Source of the DNA: Acidisarcina sp963790505 | GTDB taxonomy: Bacteria; Acidobacteriota; Terriglobia; Terriglobales; Acidobacteriaceae | Direction: 5' to 3' | DNA length: 64,000 nucleotides | Assembly: GCA_963790505.1 (NCBI GenBank) | Contig: CAWBOT010000002.1 | Location: 620,001 to 684,000, forward strand | Shown here: in pieces, positions 45,763 through 54,590 of the stretch | How the letters are laid out: each line of letters begins with the position of its first letter | How positions within the stretch are numbered: the first letter of the stretch is position 1 | Notes under the pieces: model-generated | Seen by the model: only the letters and a program-made list of their open reading frames with translations | Database searches by the model: none | What the model was told of the DNA's origin: nothing | Position numbers and translations under genes: made by a program

Positions 45763-45769
45763 TAGGGTT

Positions 45770-46216
45770 ATGTCAAGGGTCGCGAGTGTACCTTACGAGA
45801 CGACGCTTCTGGTTCGCGATTGCTGTCTTTGCTTGCATGTTCAGCGTGCGGCGCGGTCGCTGGCCCGGCGCTTCGATGAAGAGCTGCGGGAGCTCGGGCT
45901 GACGAATGGCCAGTTCTCGCTGTTGATGTCGCTTAACCGCCCGAAGCCGCCGGGGATGGGGTCGGTGGCCTCGTTGCTGGCGATGGACCGAACGACGTTA
46001 ACTGCCGCCCTCAAGCCGCTGGAGCGGCGGGGGATGGTGCAGGTGAGTCCCGACCCGGACGACCGGCGCAGCCGGTTGCTGTCGCTGACGCCGAAGGGAA
46101 AGAAGCTGCTCGCCGATGGGGTTCCTATCTGGGAGCGAGTTCATCGCGAGGTCGAATCAATGCTGCCAGAGGGGGATCCGGAGCGGCTGCGAAGCAATTT
46201 GAGAGCGCTGGCGTAA
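45770..46216 (+). CDS. MarR-family transcriptional regulator
   Basis: 148 residues from the ATG at 45770. The winged helix-turn-helix is complete: TNGQFSLLMSLNRP, MGSVASLLAMDRTTLTAALKPLERRGMVQVSPDPDDRRSRLLSLTPKGKKLL, where DRTTLTAALKPLERRG is the recognition helix and DPDDRRSR the wing. Flanking helices form the dimer interface. Two early cysteines (DCCLCLHVQ, residues about 17-20) might sense redox or electrophiles. It is divergent from the VOC gene at 44901-45667, with a palindrome in the shared upstream region. Confidence 0.9.
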   Translation: MSRVASVPYETTLLVRDCCLCLHVQRAARSLARRFDEELRELGLTNGQFSLLMSLNRPKPPGMGSVASLLAMDRTTLTAALKPLERRGMVQVSPDPDDRRSRLLSLTPKGKKLLADGVPIWERVHREVESMLPEGDPERLRSNLRALA

Positions 46217-46220
46217 AAGG

Positions 46221-47663
46221 TTATTCGATCTCGAAGGCGACGTATTCCAGGACCGACTGACGCTCAATCTCTAACACAACTGGGTCGCCGGGTTTGAAGG
46301 CAGCGAGCTGCTGGCGCAATTCTTCGGTGGTCTTGAGCGGCTTTCCGTTGATCGAGCGCACCACATCGCCGACCTCAAGATCGGCCAGAGTGGCAGGTTC
46401 TTCTTTGAGCGCGCCGGCGACGACGACTCCATGCTTAGAACGAAGGCCGGGAACGGCGGCGGCGGTGAGATCGTTGAGATCGATCACGAAAATGCCGAGC
46501 GAGGGGATCAGGTCTCTGCGGGGATTGATGAGGTCCGAGAGGCTATCGACCATGGGCAGGGAATCCGTCGCATTGATTGAAAGCGTGAGCGGCTTTTCGC
46601 CGCGCAGGATGGACATGCGCAGCGGGGTGCCGCGCTTGTGTACGTAAAGATAGGCAGTGTATTTGGGGAAAGAGTCGATGGGGATGCCGTCGATGGCTAC
46701 GACGATATCGCGCGGCTCAACTCCGGCGGTAGCGGCGGGGCCACCGGCGTCGACATCGGAAAAGATTACGCCGTGGTCCTGAGCAAGCCTGAGGCCTGCA
46801 GCGAGGTCGGGGGTGATGGTCTGGGCATGCGCTCCGATGCCGACCGAGGCAACGAAGCCGTGGGCGCGCAGCTCATGATAGACAAAGCGCACGACGGGTT
46901 CCGGGATGGCAAAGCCGAGGCCCTCGCTGCCGCCGCCGGAGGAATAGATGAAGGTGTTAATACCGACGAGGTTTCCGTTGCGGTCGATTAGCGGGCCGCC
47001 GCTGTTGCCAGGATTGATGGGCGCATCGGTCTGGACGTAGACCATGGGGCGGTCGACCTCTGGCTGCCGGCGAACGGCACTAATGATGCCGCGGGTGACG
47101 GTATGGTCGAGGCCCTGAGGCGCGCCGATGGCGAGGACCGTCTGGCCGAGGCGTATGTGGAAAGCCTCAGGCAAGGGAATGAATGGGAGGTCCTTCGCCT
47201 CGATCTTGAGGACGGCGAGGTCGGCATAGCGGCTGGTGCCGATGAGCTTCGCCTCATAGACGCGCTGAGGATTGGCGAGGCGGGTGTTGCCCATCGCTAA
47301 CTCGACGGTCGCCGACTTGAGAATGACGTGGATGCGCAGCGCGCCAGTGACGACGTGGTTATTGGTGACGATGTATCCGTCGGGATCGACGATGACGCCC
47401 GTGCCGAGAGCGCGCTGGCGCTCGAGCACCTGCTGGTCGGAGCTGTCGGAGTCGTCTTCGGGTTTGCCGAAGCCGGTGACCTCAATCTCGACAACCGATC
47501 GCATCGCTTTTTCGGCAACGTCGTCGATGGCCTGGTCGTACTGCTGCAGGATGCTCGATTCGTCCGGGTTTGCGGCGGGCGGAGGCTGGCTTTCCTGGCC
47601 GCGCGCAGGCAGCAATATAACCAGACTCAGCAAGGCAGGGAAGAGGGGCGTGACGAGTTTCAT
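46221..47663 (-). CDS. HtrA/DegP-like periplasmic serine protease with two PDZ domains
   Basis: 480 residues. A signal peptide (LVTPLFPALLSLVILLPARG) precedes a trypsin-like domain with a complete triad: His in GYIVTNNHVVTGA, Asp in SRYADLAVLKIEA, and Ser in APINPGNSGGPLIDRNGNLVG. PDZ1 (about 280-370) includes VDAGGPAATAGVEPRDIVVAIDG, and PDZ2 (about 380-470) includes LADLEVGDVVRSINGKPLKTTEELRQQL. It degrades or refolds damaged envelope proteins. The gene ends convergently five bases from the MarR gene. Confidence 0.92.
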   Translation of the reverse strand: MKLVTPLFPALLSLVILLPARGQESQPPPAANPDESSILQQYDQAIDDVAEKAMRSVVEIEVTGFGKPEDDSDSSDQQVLERQRALGTGVIVDPDGYIVTNNHVVTGALRIHVILKSATVELAMGNTRLANPQRVYEAKLIGTSRYADLAVLKIEAKDLPFIPLPEAFHIRLGQTVLAIGAPQGLDHTVTRGIISAVRRQPEVDRPMVYVQTDAPINPGNSGGPLIDRNGNLVGINTFIYSSGGGSEGLGFAIPEPVVRFVYHELRAHGFVASVGIGAHAQTITPDLAAGLRLAQDHGVIFSDVDAGGPAATAGVEPRDIVVAIDGIPIDSFPKYTAYLYVHKRGTPLRMSILRGEKPLTLSINATDSLPMVDSLSDLINPRRDLIPSLGIFVIDLNDLTAAAVPGLRSKHGVVVAGALKEEPATLADLEVGDVVRSINGKPLKTTEELRQQLAAFKPGDPVVLEIERQSVLEYVAFEIE

Positions 47664-47804
47664 TCGAGATCCTGAAGAAGCGGCCTACGACCATCTTACT
47701 TGGTGGCTGGAGGCCGGCCGGGCCGCTTTATGACAAGTGGCTACATTGCTCGCTGTGGTCACTTCGATCGCTGGAAGCGACAGATCACGAGCCGCAAGCT
47801 GGCT

Positions 47805-50204
47805 CTATCTGCGCCGGCCTGCGCCACCCGCACCGCCGCGGGACGCACCGTTGCCCCAATTCTGCGATTGTTCGAGCTGGTTTCCTCGTGCGCGGGCCTG
47901 GGAATCATTATTTAGCTGCCCCATGGTGCTGGAGGATCCGGGCGTGGGCAGCGTTTGCGGAGTCTGCCCTGAGGCGCGAGGATTCGTCTGGCCGGATCCG
48001 GTCGCGGGAGAGGTTGTTCCGCCTTGAGCACGCCCGTTATAAGACCCAGTTGCGCCAGGGGATTTGGACTGCGCTGAAGGGTTGGAGTTGTTGCCCTTGT
48101 TTTGCCTGGTCTGGGCTGCGCCGGTGGATGGGTCGACGGGCGTCCAACTGCCGTTGTCGTACTTGCTCCAGTTGCCGCTGGAGTCTTTCTTATAAACATT
48201 GCCGTCGGCTCCAGCATAGACGTTGTTGTTATTCCCGTTCTTAGCGACGAAGGCGCTATTGCCGTTGGCCCCGGAGACGCCTGCTCCTGCGCTGCCGTTA
48301 GAGGTTCGGAAGGAGCCTGCGGTTCCGTTGCTATTGGTGACGTGTTGCGCCTGGGCCCAGTTATCTCCGTTTGTAACTACCGAGCTACCCCATTGGCTGT
48401 ATTGATTGTGGCCTTGCGAGGTTGCCGCATAAGTGCCCGTCCAGGGATTGTAGGCCTGGGCATAAGTGCGGCCGCCATAGGCATTCTGTGTGGTGACGGC
48501 GCGGCCGTACATTCCGGTGTTTGGGTTGTACCACGCTGCCGTGCCAGCGGCACCGTAAGGGCCATAGACGGCGCGACCTACTCCGTAAGCACCGGTGTAG
48601 GGGTTGTAGACGGCGGCTACTCCGTAGCTGTAGGGGTAAGGGTAGTAGATCGGATGTGGGCCATAGAAGACGTAAGGCGGATAGTAGTAGCCGGTGCCAT
48701 AGACAATGGCGGCGCCTACCGCCGCTCCGACGACGAAGACTCCGAGATAGCCGCTGGAGTAACTCGTCTGCACAGTAGTTGGTGTCGGATTCGAGACGAT
48801 GACATAGGTGACGTTATAGACCGGCGAGGTCGGCGGAATCGTGTAGATGACCTGAGGAACCGAGTCGGCTGTCTTCCAGGGGCCATTCGCAGTGGTTGAG
48901 ACAAACCAGATTCCCTGGAAGCAGAGATAGTAGAGGTCACCAACGCGGATGACTTTGTCTGCGGTGTTCACCGCGTATGTCATGGTCGTCGTCGGGATGG
49001 GCTCAAATTTGGGCGGACCGGCGTAGGCTACTTTGACCGCAGCCTCAGCGGCGGCACGGTTGACCACTGCGGTCGTCGGCACCTGCGAGAGCAGCACGGC
49101 GTCGCTGGCTTCCTGTGTGCCGGTAACTGAGACTAATACATCCGAGTAAGGATGACCTTTCGGAATTGCGGCGAAGTCGGCGGGGAGGGTGTCGCTGGCG
49201 TAGGTCCAGGGGCCATTGAGGCTGGCGGAGCGGAACCATCGTCCGGAGATCAGGATATAAATCTGATTGTCGGGCTGATGTCGAAAGACCTTGTTATCGG
49301 TATTACTCACATAGTTGAGGCTGGTCCCGGGGATCGTCGCGTAGACCGGACTGCCGTGGAAGACGAGTAACTCGGCAGGCTTGTCGGTAAAGAAGACTCT
49401 CGGCGCAGTCGACACGCTCGGCGGAATGGCTTTCAGAACGGCATCCCAATTTTGCTTGGCAGGGAGCTTGCCGATCTCGGCGGGAAGCTTCATGGTGACG
49501 GCCCAGGGGCCGTGCAGGTCTTTCGCCTTCAGCCAGGTCTTGCCGCTCAGCAGGTAATAGTCGGAGCCGTCATAGAAAAGATCCCAGTTGGTATTGACGA
49601 CGTACTGAAGCGTGCTGCCCTGGATTGGAGCGAGGACAGGCTTGCCGTCAACGAGCAGAACGATTGCCGGAACGTCGCTGATCAAGATGGTTGGCGGCGT
49701 TGGGTTGGCGGCGACGGATTTGACCGGCTCATTGAGGTGTTCGAGGCTGGCGATCATGCGCGGCAGACCGATAGTCAGCGTCATGGTGGGGTAGACCTGA
49801 TGCATGCGGGTCTGCATGGCTGCGGCCTGCGCCGGGTCGAGCGAAGGGAAGCGCGCGTCGAGTATCCGGATGTTGCTAATGTAGACCGTCTTCGCGCTGA
49901 CGTTGGTGAAGGTCTCGGCGTGCCAGGAGATGACGCCGAGAACGGGCTTCTGTCCTGGGTCGGTGATGGAGATTGCGGTGTCGGCGACGAGTTCGCGGTA
50001 TTTCTGCCAGGACTTGATCTGCGGCTGGTAAACGACAACGTGGACTCCATCGCGATCGATGACTCTTGGCCACGAGGGCGGCGCAGAGGTAGTTGCGGTG
50101 GCCGTGGCGCTTGTCTGAGCGGCCTGCTGCGCCGGGGCGGGAACCGTGCCAAACGTGAGTGAAGTTATGAGGGGAAGTACGAGTAAAGCTTTTAGCTTTT
50201 CCAA
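47805..50204 (-). CDS. Large secreted protein with three beta-repeats and a Tyr/Asn/Gly-rich tail
   Basis: 799 residues from a TTG at 50204 with AAGGA upstream. A signal peptide (LLVLPLITSLTFGTVPAPAQ) is followed by an N-terminal domain. Three copies of a repeat of form V-NT-(6-12)-YY-L-GxWxxxxxLxGPW occur: NTNWDLFYDGSDYYLLSGKTW, NTDNKVFRHQPDNQIYILISG and NTADKVIRVGDLYYLCFQGIW (about residues 205-435). A hydrophobic Gly-rich segment (GYLGVFVVGAAVGAAIVYG) precedes Tyr/Pro-rich YNPYTGAYG / YNPNTGMYG / YNPWTGTYA repeats and a long Asn/Ser/Gly/Gln-rich tail ending GAGRRR. Similar proteins have been annotated as carbohydrate-binding. The function is unknown, and an envelope-surface role is inferred. 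Confidence 0.75.
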   Translation of the reverse strand: MEKLKALLVLPLITSLTFGTVPAPAQQAAQTSATATATTSAPPSWPRVIDRDGVHVVVYQPQIKSWQKYRELVADTAISITDPGQKPVLGVISWHAETFTNVSAKTVYISNIRILDARFPSLDPAQAAAMQTRMHQVYPTMTLTIGLPRMIASLEHLNEPVKSVAANPTPPTILISDVPAIVLLVDGKPVLAPIQGSTLQYVVNTNWDLFYDGSDYYLLSGKTWLKAKDLHGPWAVTMKLPAEIGKLPAKQNWDAVLKAIPPSVSTAPRVFFTDKPAELLVFHGSPVYATIPGTSLNYVSNTDNKVFRHQPDNQIYILISGRWFRSASLNGPWTYASDTLPADFAAIPKGHPYSDVLVSVTGTQEASDAVLLSQVPTTAVVNRAAAEAAVKVAYAGPPKFEPIPTTTMTYAVNTADKVIRVGDLYYLCFQGIWFVSTTANGPWKTADSVPQVIYTIPPTSPVYNVTYVIVSNPTPTTVQTSYSSGYLGVFVVGAAVGAAIVYGTGYYYPPYVFYGPHPIYYPYPYSYGVAAVYNPYTGAYGVGRAVYGPYGAAGTAAWYNPNTGMYGRAVTTQNAYGGRTYAQAYNPWTGTYAATSQGHNQYSQWGSSVVTNGDNWAQAQHVTNSNGTAGSFRTSNGSAGAGVSGANGNSAFVAKNGNNNNVYAGADGNVYKKDSSGNWSKYDNGSWTPVDPSTGAAQTRQNKGNNSNPSAQSKSPGATGSYNGRAQGGTTSPATGSGQTNPRASGQTPQTLPTPGSSSTMGQLNNDSQARARGNQLEQSQNWGNGASRGGAGGAGRRR

Positions 50205-50311
50205 AATGCCAATCCTTAGAGATGCCAGGCGAGTTTACCTTATTGCGAGTCGCTTGAAATGGGTTTCTTGAAGGGCGCAAGGCGGGTGAGGCGATCGCGG
50301 TAAGACGCTGA

Positions 50312-50557
50312 CTAACCGATATTGCTGGAACTGCCGGGCTTGATTCGTTTCGCGAGAACGACGGCTCCGGCGAAGATGCCGATGGCGGGAAATCCGAGGA
50401 GCGGGATGGCAATGCGCATGGATTTGCGCGCCTGCGGAGCGCTTCCGGCGGTGGTATCGCGGCATTGGCTGCAGCCTTGAGCGCGGGCCTTCGAGGGAAT
50501 TACACATGCAGTCAGCGGGAGCGCCAGGAGCAGGAGCGCCATGACTCGGGCTTTCAC
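50312..50557 (-). CDS. Small CxxC membrane protein of the cytochrome oxidase operon
   Basis: 81 residues overlapping the coxC stop by four bases, so probably co-translated. An N-terminal signal (VMALLLLALPLTACVIPS) contains a possible lipobox LTAC. CSQC follows near residue 29, then a membrane helix (IAIPLLGFPAIGIFAGAVVLA) and a basic end. I do not recognise the family. A CxxC next to a membrane anchor in this position could suggest a copper/haem delivery or assembly helper, but that is inference. Confidence 0.55.
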   Translation of the reverse strand: MKARVMALLLLALPLTACVIPSKARAQGCSQCRDTTAGSAPQARKSMRIAIPLLGFPAIGIFAGAVVLAKRIKPGSSSNIG

Positions 50558-51318
50558 TGGAAGAAGGCCAGGAGGGCGAAAAGGAAGATCCAGAAGGCGC
50601 CCATCGTATGCCAGTACCAGGCGGTGCAGTCGACGGCGATCTGGCGGTATTCGATGCGCTTGAGATTAAAGAGCGCAAAGAGTGCGAAGCCGACGGCCAG
50701 CAGCCCTAGCAGCAGGTGGAAGGCGTGAGTTCCGGTGATCAAGTAGAAGAAATTGCTGTTCGGGTTGGTCGCGAAAAAGAGGCCCTGAGAGGAGAGCTGC
50801 TGCCAGGCGACCCATTGTCCGGCGACGAAGACGATGCCCAGAACGGCGGTCGCGATCAGCCATGGAGTGGCGCGGCGGACGGTAGGCTTGCCGAGACCGA
50901 ACCACTCTTCCATGACGTCAATTTCGCGGAAGAGCTGGCGGCGGGCGATCTCGATGGTGAGGCTGCTGAGCAGGAGCACGGCGGTATTGAGCCAGAGGAT
51001 CGGCGGCACCGAAAACGGGTGCCAGTCGGCGATGTAATTGTTGCTGCCGTCGATGTGGCCGGAGGACTGGCGCACGTAAAAGGCGCTCACCAGGGCGACG
51101 AACATCATCATGTCACCGGCGAGGGCAAAGACCATCGAGATGCGATAGCGGTTGAGCAGGGCGCGCGGACCGCGGCGGCCGGGGGGGCGGTTATCCCAGT
51201 TGTCACCCTCACCGCCGCCGCCGGTTGGACGGCGGTCGACCGGCGGTTTGCCGCCGATTCCTGTATCGCGGCGCTCGGGCTCGACCTGGGTTGAACGGGT
51301 GAATGTGGCGGGCATCAC
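50554..51318 (-). CDS. ctaE: Cytochrome c oxidase subunit III
   Basis: 254 residues from GTG 51318, or ATG three bases on. After a 55-residue polar N-terminal extension there are five membrane helices: YRISMVFALAGDMMMFVALVSAFYV, PILWLNTAVLLLSSLTIEIARRQL, TPWLIATAVLGIVFVAGQWVAWQQL, NFFYLITGTHAFHLLLGLLAVGFALF and WYWHTMGAFWIFLFALLAFF. THAFHLLLG and the final WHTMGAFWIFLF are signature positions of COX3. The usual seven helices are reduced to five, as in many short bacterial subunits III. It follows coxA by 20 bases. Confidence 0.92.
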   Translation of the reverse strand: MMPATFTRSTQVEPERRDTGIGGKPPVDRRPTGGGGEGDNWDNRPPGRRGPRALLNRYRISMVFALAGDMMMFVALVSAFYVRQSSGHIDGSNNYIADWHPFSVPPILWLNTAVLLLSSLTIEIARRQLFREIDVMEEWFGLGKPTVRRATPWLIATAVLGIVFVAGQWVAWQQLSSQGLFFATNPNSNFFYLITGTHAFHLLLGLLAVGFALFALFNLKRIEYRQIAVDCTAWYWHTMGAFWIFLFALLAFFQ

Positions 51319-51337
51319 GACTCCGTTGATTAAGAGC

Positions 51338-53131
51338 TTACTCCGGATTCAAGCAGGAATCATCTTGCATTGTGAAGTCCAATCCATCGGGCCGAAGTCG
51401 GTATTCGTATGGTCCGCGGTAGACCTTGCGCTGAAATTGCGATGCGCCTGCAGCGGCTGGGGATGTGGGGAGTTCTGTGAATGTTTCGGTTGGGGACGCC
51501 CATTCGAGGGTGGTGGCCTCCCACGGATTGTTCGATGCCGGGGTTCCGCGGCGGATGCTCCAAATGAGGTTGGCCAGAAAGAGGAATTGCGCCGAGGCAA
51601 GGATGAGGGCCGAGTAGGTGATTCCGCGTTGTACGGGAAGGAGGGCTTGCAGGGCAGGTGCTGTCCCGGCCAGTTGGGAATAGTGGCGTGGTTCTCCCGC
51701 TAGCCCGGCAAAGTGCATGGGAAGAAACGTTCCATAGGCGGCGAGGATAGTGAACCAGAAGTGTAGCTTGCCGAGGGACTCATTCATCGTGCGGCCGGTC
51801 ATCAGAGGGAACCAGTAATAGACGCCGGCGAAGATGGAGAATGCTCCGGCCATAGCCATGATGAGATGAAAGTGAGCGACGACGAAGTAGGTGTTGTGCA
51901 GGTAGGCGTCGAGCACAGGCTGGGCGAGGATTGGGCCGGTGAGGCCCCCGGCGATGAAAAGCGAGACGAACCCCATTGAAAAGAGCATAGGCGTGGTGAG
52001 GCGTAAGCCTCCACCCCATAAGGTACCGAGCCAACTGAGGACTTTGGCGGAGCTGGGTACGGCGATGGCCATAGTTGTCAGGGCGAAGGCGGTGCCAGCG
52101 TAGGGGTTCATCCCGCTGACGAACATGTGGTGCCCCCAGACGACCAGGCCCAGCAAGCCGATGAGCACGGTGGTTGCTGACATCATCCGATATCCGAGCA
52201 CCGGCCGACGGCTGAAATTTGCGAGGAGCGATGAGGTGATGCCCATCCCAGGGAGCACGGCGATGTAGACCTCGGGGTGACCGAAGAACCAGAAAAGGTG
52301 CAGCCAGAGCAGCGGCGAGCCGTCACCGCGCGAGCGGAGATGGCCTGCGACAAAATCGCCCATGGGGATGAAAAAGCTGGTGCCGAAATGACGGTCGGAG
52401 AAGAGTAGCAGCAGGGCAGCCAGAAGAACGCTGAAAGAGATTAGAACTAATAGCGAGGCAACAAACCATGACCAGACGGTGAGCGGCATTCGATTGAGGG
52501 TCATGCCTTCGCAGCGTTCATTGACGATGGTAGCGAGGATGTTGACCGCACCGATCCATGAGGCGATGCAGAAGATGGCGAGGCTCAAGAGCCACATGTC
52601 CATGCCCATGGCCTGGCCGGGGCCGGCGGCGGCGATTGCGCTGAGCGGCGGATACGCGGTCCAGCCGGAGATGGGCGCGCCGCCGGGCACTATGAATGCC
52701 GCAAGGAGAACCAGCAGGGCGAGGGCGGTGAGCCAGAAGGTGACGGCGTTCAACGTCGGGAGGGCCATCTGGCGGGCGCCGATTTGCTCAGGGAGGACGA
52801 GGTTGGCGAATCCACTAAGCGGCGCGGTGGTGAGCACGAAGAAGACCATTAGCGTGCCGTGCATGGTGACGAGCGCGAGATAGTCTTCCGGCTTGATTTG
52901 TCCGAAGAAGGGAAGCGCGAGGTCGGGCCAGACGAGGTGAATTCTCATGACGAGCGAGAGTAGGGTTCCGGCGACGACGGCGACCAGCGAAAGAAGAAGA
53001 TATTGAATTCCGATGGCGCGGTGGTGAGTCGTGAAGAGCCACGGGAGCAGGTTGCGTTTGTTCGACGTGTATCCCGACGCGATTGGTTCGCCGTGAGTGA
53101 AGAGCGGTTGTGGTTGGGGATCGATGCTCAT
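51338..53131 (-). CDS. ctaD: Cytochrome c oxidase subunit I
   Basis: 597 residues, twelve or more membrane helices. Haem ligands: H91 (MHGTLMVFF), H420 and H422 (FVVAHFHL). CuB ligands: H285 (FFGHPEVY), H334 and H335 (VWGHHMF). The crosslinking Tyr is Y289. E287 in GHPEVY marks an A1-type oxidase, and K363 (SSAKVLSW) marks the K-channel. The D-channel entrance Asp, normally in GARDMAFP, is Gln here: Q121 in IGARQMALP, while nearby Asn positions are kept. The gene overlaps coxB by four bases and precedes coxC. Confidence 0.95.
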   Translation of the reverse strand: MSIDPQPQPLFTHGEPIASGYTSNKRNLLPWLFTTHHRAIGIQYLLLSLVAVVAGTLLSLVMRIHLVWPDLALPFFGQIKPEDYLALVTMHGTLMVFFVLTTAPLSGFANLVLPEQIGARQMALPTLNAVTFWLTALALLVLLAAFIVPGGAPISGWTAYPPLSAIAAAGPGQAMGMDMWLLSLAIFCIASWIGAVNILATIVNERCEGMTLNRMPLTVWSWFVASLLVLISFSVLLAALLLLFSDRHFGTSFFIPMGDFVAGHLRSRGDGSPLLWLHLFWFFGHPEVYIAVLPGMGITSSLLANFSRRPVLGYRMMSATTVLIGLLGLVVWGHHMFVSGMNPYAGTAFALTTMAIAVPSSAKVLSWLGTLWGGGLRLTTPMLFSMGFVSLFIAGGLTGPILAQPVLDAYLHNTYFVVAHFHLIMAMAGAFSIFAGVYYWFPLMTGRTMNESLGKLHFWFTILAAYGTFLPMHFAGLAGEPRHYSQLAGTAPALQALLPVQRGITYSALILASAQFLFLANLIWSIRRGTPASNNPWEATTLEWASPTETFTELPTSPAAAGASQFQRKVYRGPYEYRLRPDGLDFTMQDDSCLNPE

Positions 53132-53919
53132 GATCCGGTACCGACGGCGCTTTGTTCAACGAGGCGCTTTTGTTCGTGTCGGCTGAGCCATTGCCGGAAC
53201 TCGGCTGGCGGCACGACGCGGAGTTTGGCTTCCATGTGTCCGTGGCCGAGCCCGCAGACCTGGCTGCAGTAGATGGGATATTCGCCAGGCATTGTTGGCG
53301 TGAAGTGGACGTGGAGTATGAGGCCAGGGACAGCGTTCTGCTTGAGGCGCATCCCGGGGATGAAGAATCCGTGGATGACGTCGTGAGCGCGGAGGCGCAG
53401 GTCGACTTCGCGACCGGCGGGGAGAACGAGTTCGCTGCTGACGATGTCGTCGTTGCCTTGCAAGTCTTGCGGATCGATGCCGAGCGGGTTGGCGGCTCCA
53501 GGGTTTACGAGCTGCGGCCTGGTTGTGCCGAAGGTTGCGTCTTCGCCGGGATAGCGGAAGTACCACTGGAACTGAACGCCGACGACCTCGATCTGCATGG
53601 CTTCGGGAGAGGGGCCTTCGAAGCGATTCGCAGCCCAGAGGCGCTGAGCGGTGACGGCCATCCAGACGTAGAGGCCGCAAATCGCGACCAAGGGCAGGAA
53701 TTCGACTCGCGAAAGACGGACCAGCGTCGACGCGCGGCGGCGCTTGAGGAAGGCGATGAGCAATAAAATGTGCGCGAGCCAGAAGAGGAGGGTGATGGTG
53801 ATGAGGTTGAATTTCATCAGCCGGTCGAGTGCGAAGCCGTGAAGCGCGCCGTTAGGCGGCATCCAGTATGGCGACATCCGGAGTGCCGCGAGAAGCGGGT
53901 TCAATTGACCGGCGAGCAT
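53128..53919 (-). CDS. ctaC: Cytochrome c oxidase subunit II
   Basis: 263 residues. Two membrane helices (LITITLLFWLAHILLLIAFL, FLPLVAICGLYVWMAVTAQ) precede the periplasmic cupredoxin domain with the CuA site: His in HDVIHGFFIPG, then YCSQVCGLGHGHMEAKL, which supplies C-x3-C-x3-H-x2-M. EVVGVQFQWYFRYPG is the typical aromatic stretch for electron entry. No cytochrome c domain is fused. The gene leads the coxB-coxA-coxC-small protein operon. Assembly factors such as CtaB or CtaG are not in this window. Confidence 0.94.
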   Translation of the reverse strand: MLAGQLNPLLAALRMSPYWMPPNGALHGFALDRLMKFNLITITLLFWLAHILLLIAFLKRRRASTLVRLSRVEFLPLVAICGLYVWMAVTAQRLWAANRFEGPSPEAMQIEVVGVQFQWYFRYPGEDATFGTTRPQLVNPGAANPLGIDPQDLQGNDDIVSSELVLPAGREVDLRLRAHDVIHGFFIPGMRLKQNAVPGLILHVHFTPTMPGEYPIYCSQVCGLGHGHMEAKLRVVPPAEFRQWLSRHEQKRLVEQSAVGTGS

Positions 53920-53920
53920 G

Positions 53921-54583
53921 TCAAGAGTTTATGACTTCGCCTTGCGAGACGCTTTCTCGGTTCATCTCTTCGCGCACCAGATCGACGAAGAGTTTGTGGA
54001 CGCGGCGGTCGGCGGAGAGTTCGGGGTGAAAGGTTGCGGCCATCAGCTTGCCTTGGCGCACGAGGACGGGGAAGCCTTCGCGGTCAGCGAGGACTTCGAC
54101 GCCACTGCCTATACGGGCGATGCGCGGGGCGCGGATGTAGACCATCTCGAGTGGACCGCCGGGCAGGGAAGTCTCCTGCGTGATGATGGCGCTGTCGATC
54201 TGGCGACCATAGGCGTTGCGTTCTACGCTGGCATCGAAGACACCGAGGCTGGCCTGCGGCGGATGCAAGACCTCTCTCGCGAGGAGGATGCAGCCCGCGC
54301 AGGTCCCGAAGGTGGGTTTTGTCTCGACGAACTTCCTGAGATCGCCAAGAAAGCCGTCGCGCTCGAGGAAGCGCAGCATGGTGGTCGATTCGCCGCCGGG
54401 GATAATGAGGCCGTCGAGGCCGGCCAGCTCCTCGGGGGTGCGCACCATGACTGGCTCAGCGCCGGAGTCGATCAGGGCGCGAGCGTGGGCCGCGTAGTCA
54501 CCCTGGATCGCGAGGACGCCGATGAGTGGACGAATCCCGCTCTGCGACGCATCGTCATTCTGCTCTGGTGCGGCGAAGTCCAC
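53921..54583 (-). CDS. pdxT: Pyridoxal 5'-phosphate synthase glutaminase subunit
   Basis: 220 residues, starting at GTG 54583, eight bases after pdxS. It releases ammonia from glutamine and channels it to PdxS. The class I amidotransferase triad is visible: Cys in TFGTCAGCILLA near residue 100, His and Glu in ATFHPELSADRRVHKLF. PGGESTTMLRFLE forms the oxyanion strand, and IGVLAIQGDYAAHARAL the N-terminus. The pdxS-pdxT order supports the DXP-independent B6 pathway. Confidence 0.96.
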   Translation of the reverse strand: MDFAAPEQNDDASQSGIRPLIGVLAIQGDYAAHARALIDSGAEPVMVRTPEELAGLDGLIIPGGESTTMLRFLERDGFLGDLRKFVETKPTFGTCAGCILLAREVLHPPQASLGVFDASVERNAYGRQIDSAIITQETSLPGGPLEMVYIRAPRIARIGSGVEVLADREGFPVLVRQGKLMAATFHPELSADRRVHKLFVDLVREEMNRESVSQGEVINS

Positions 54584-54590
54584 CGGAAGG

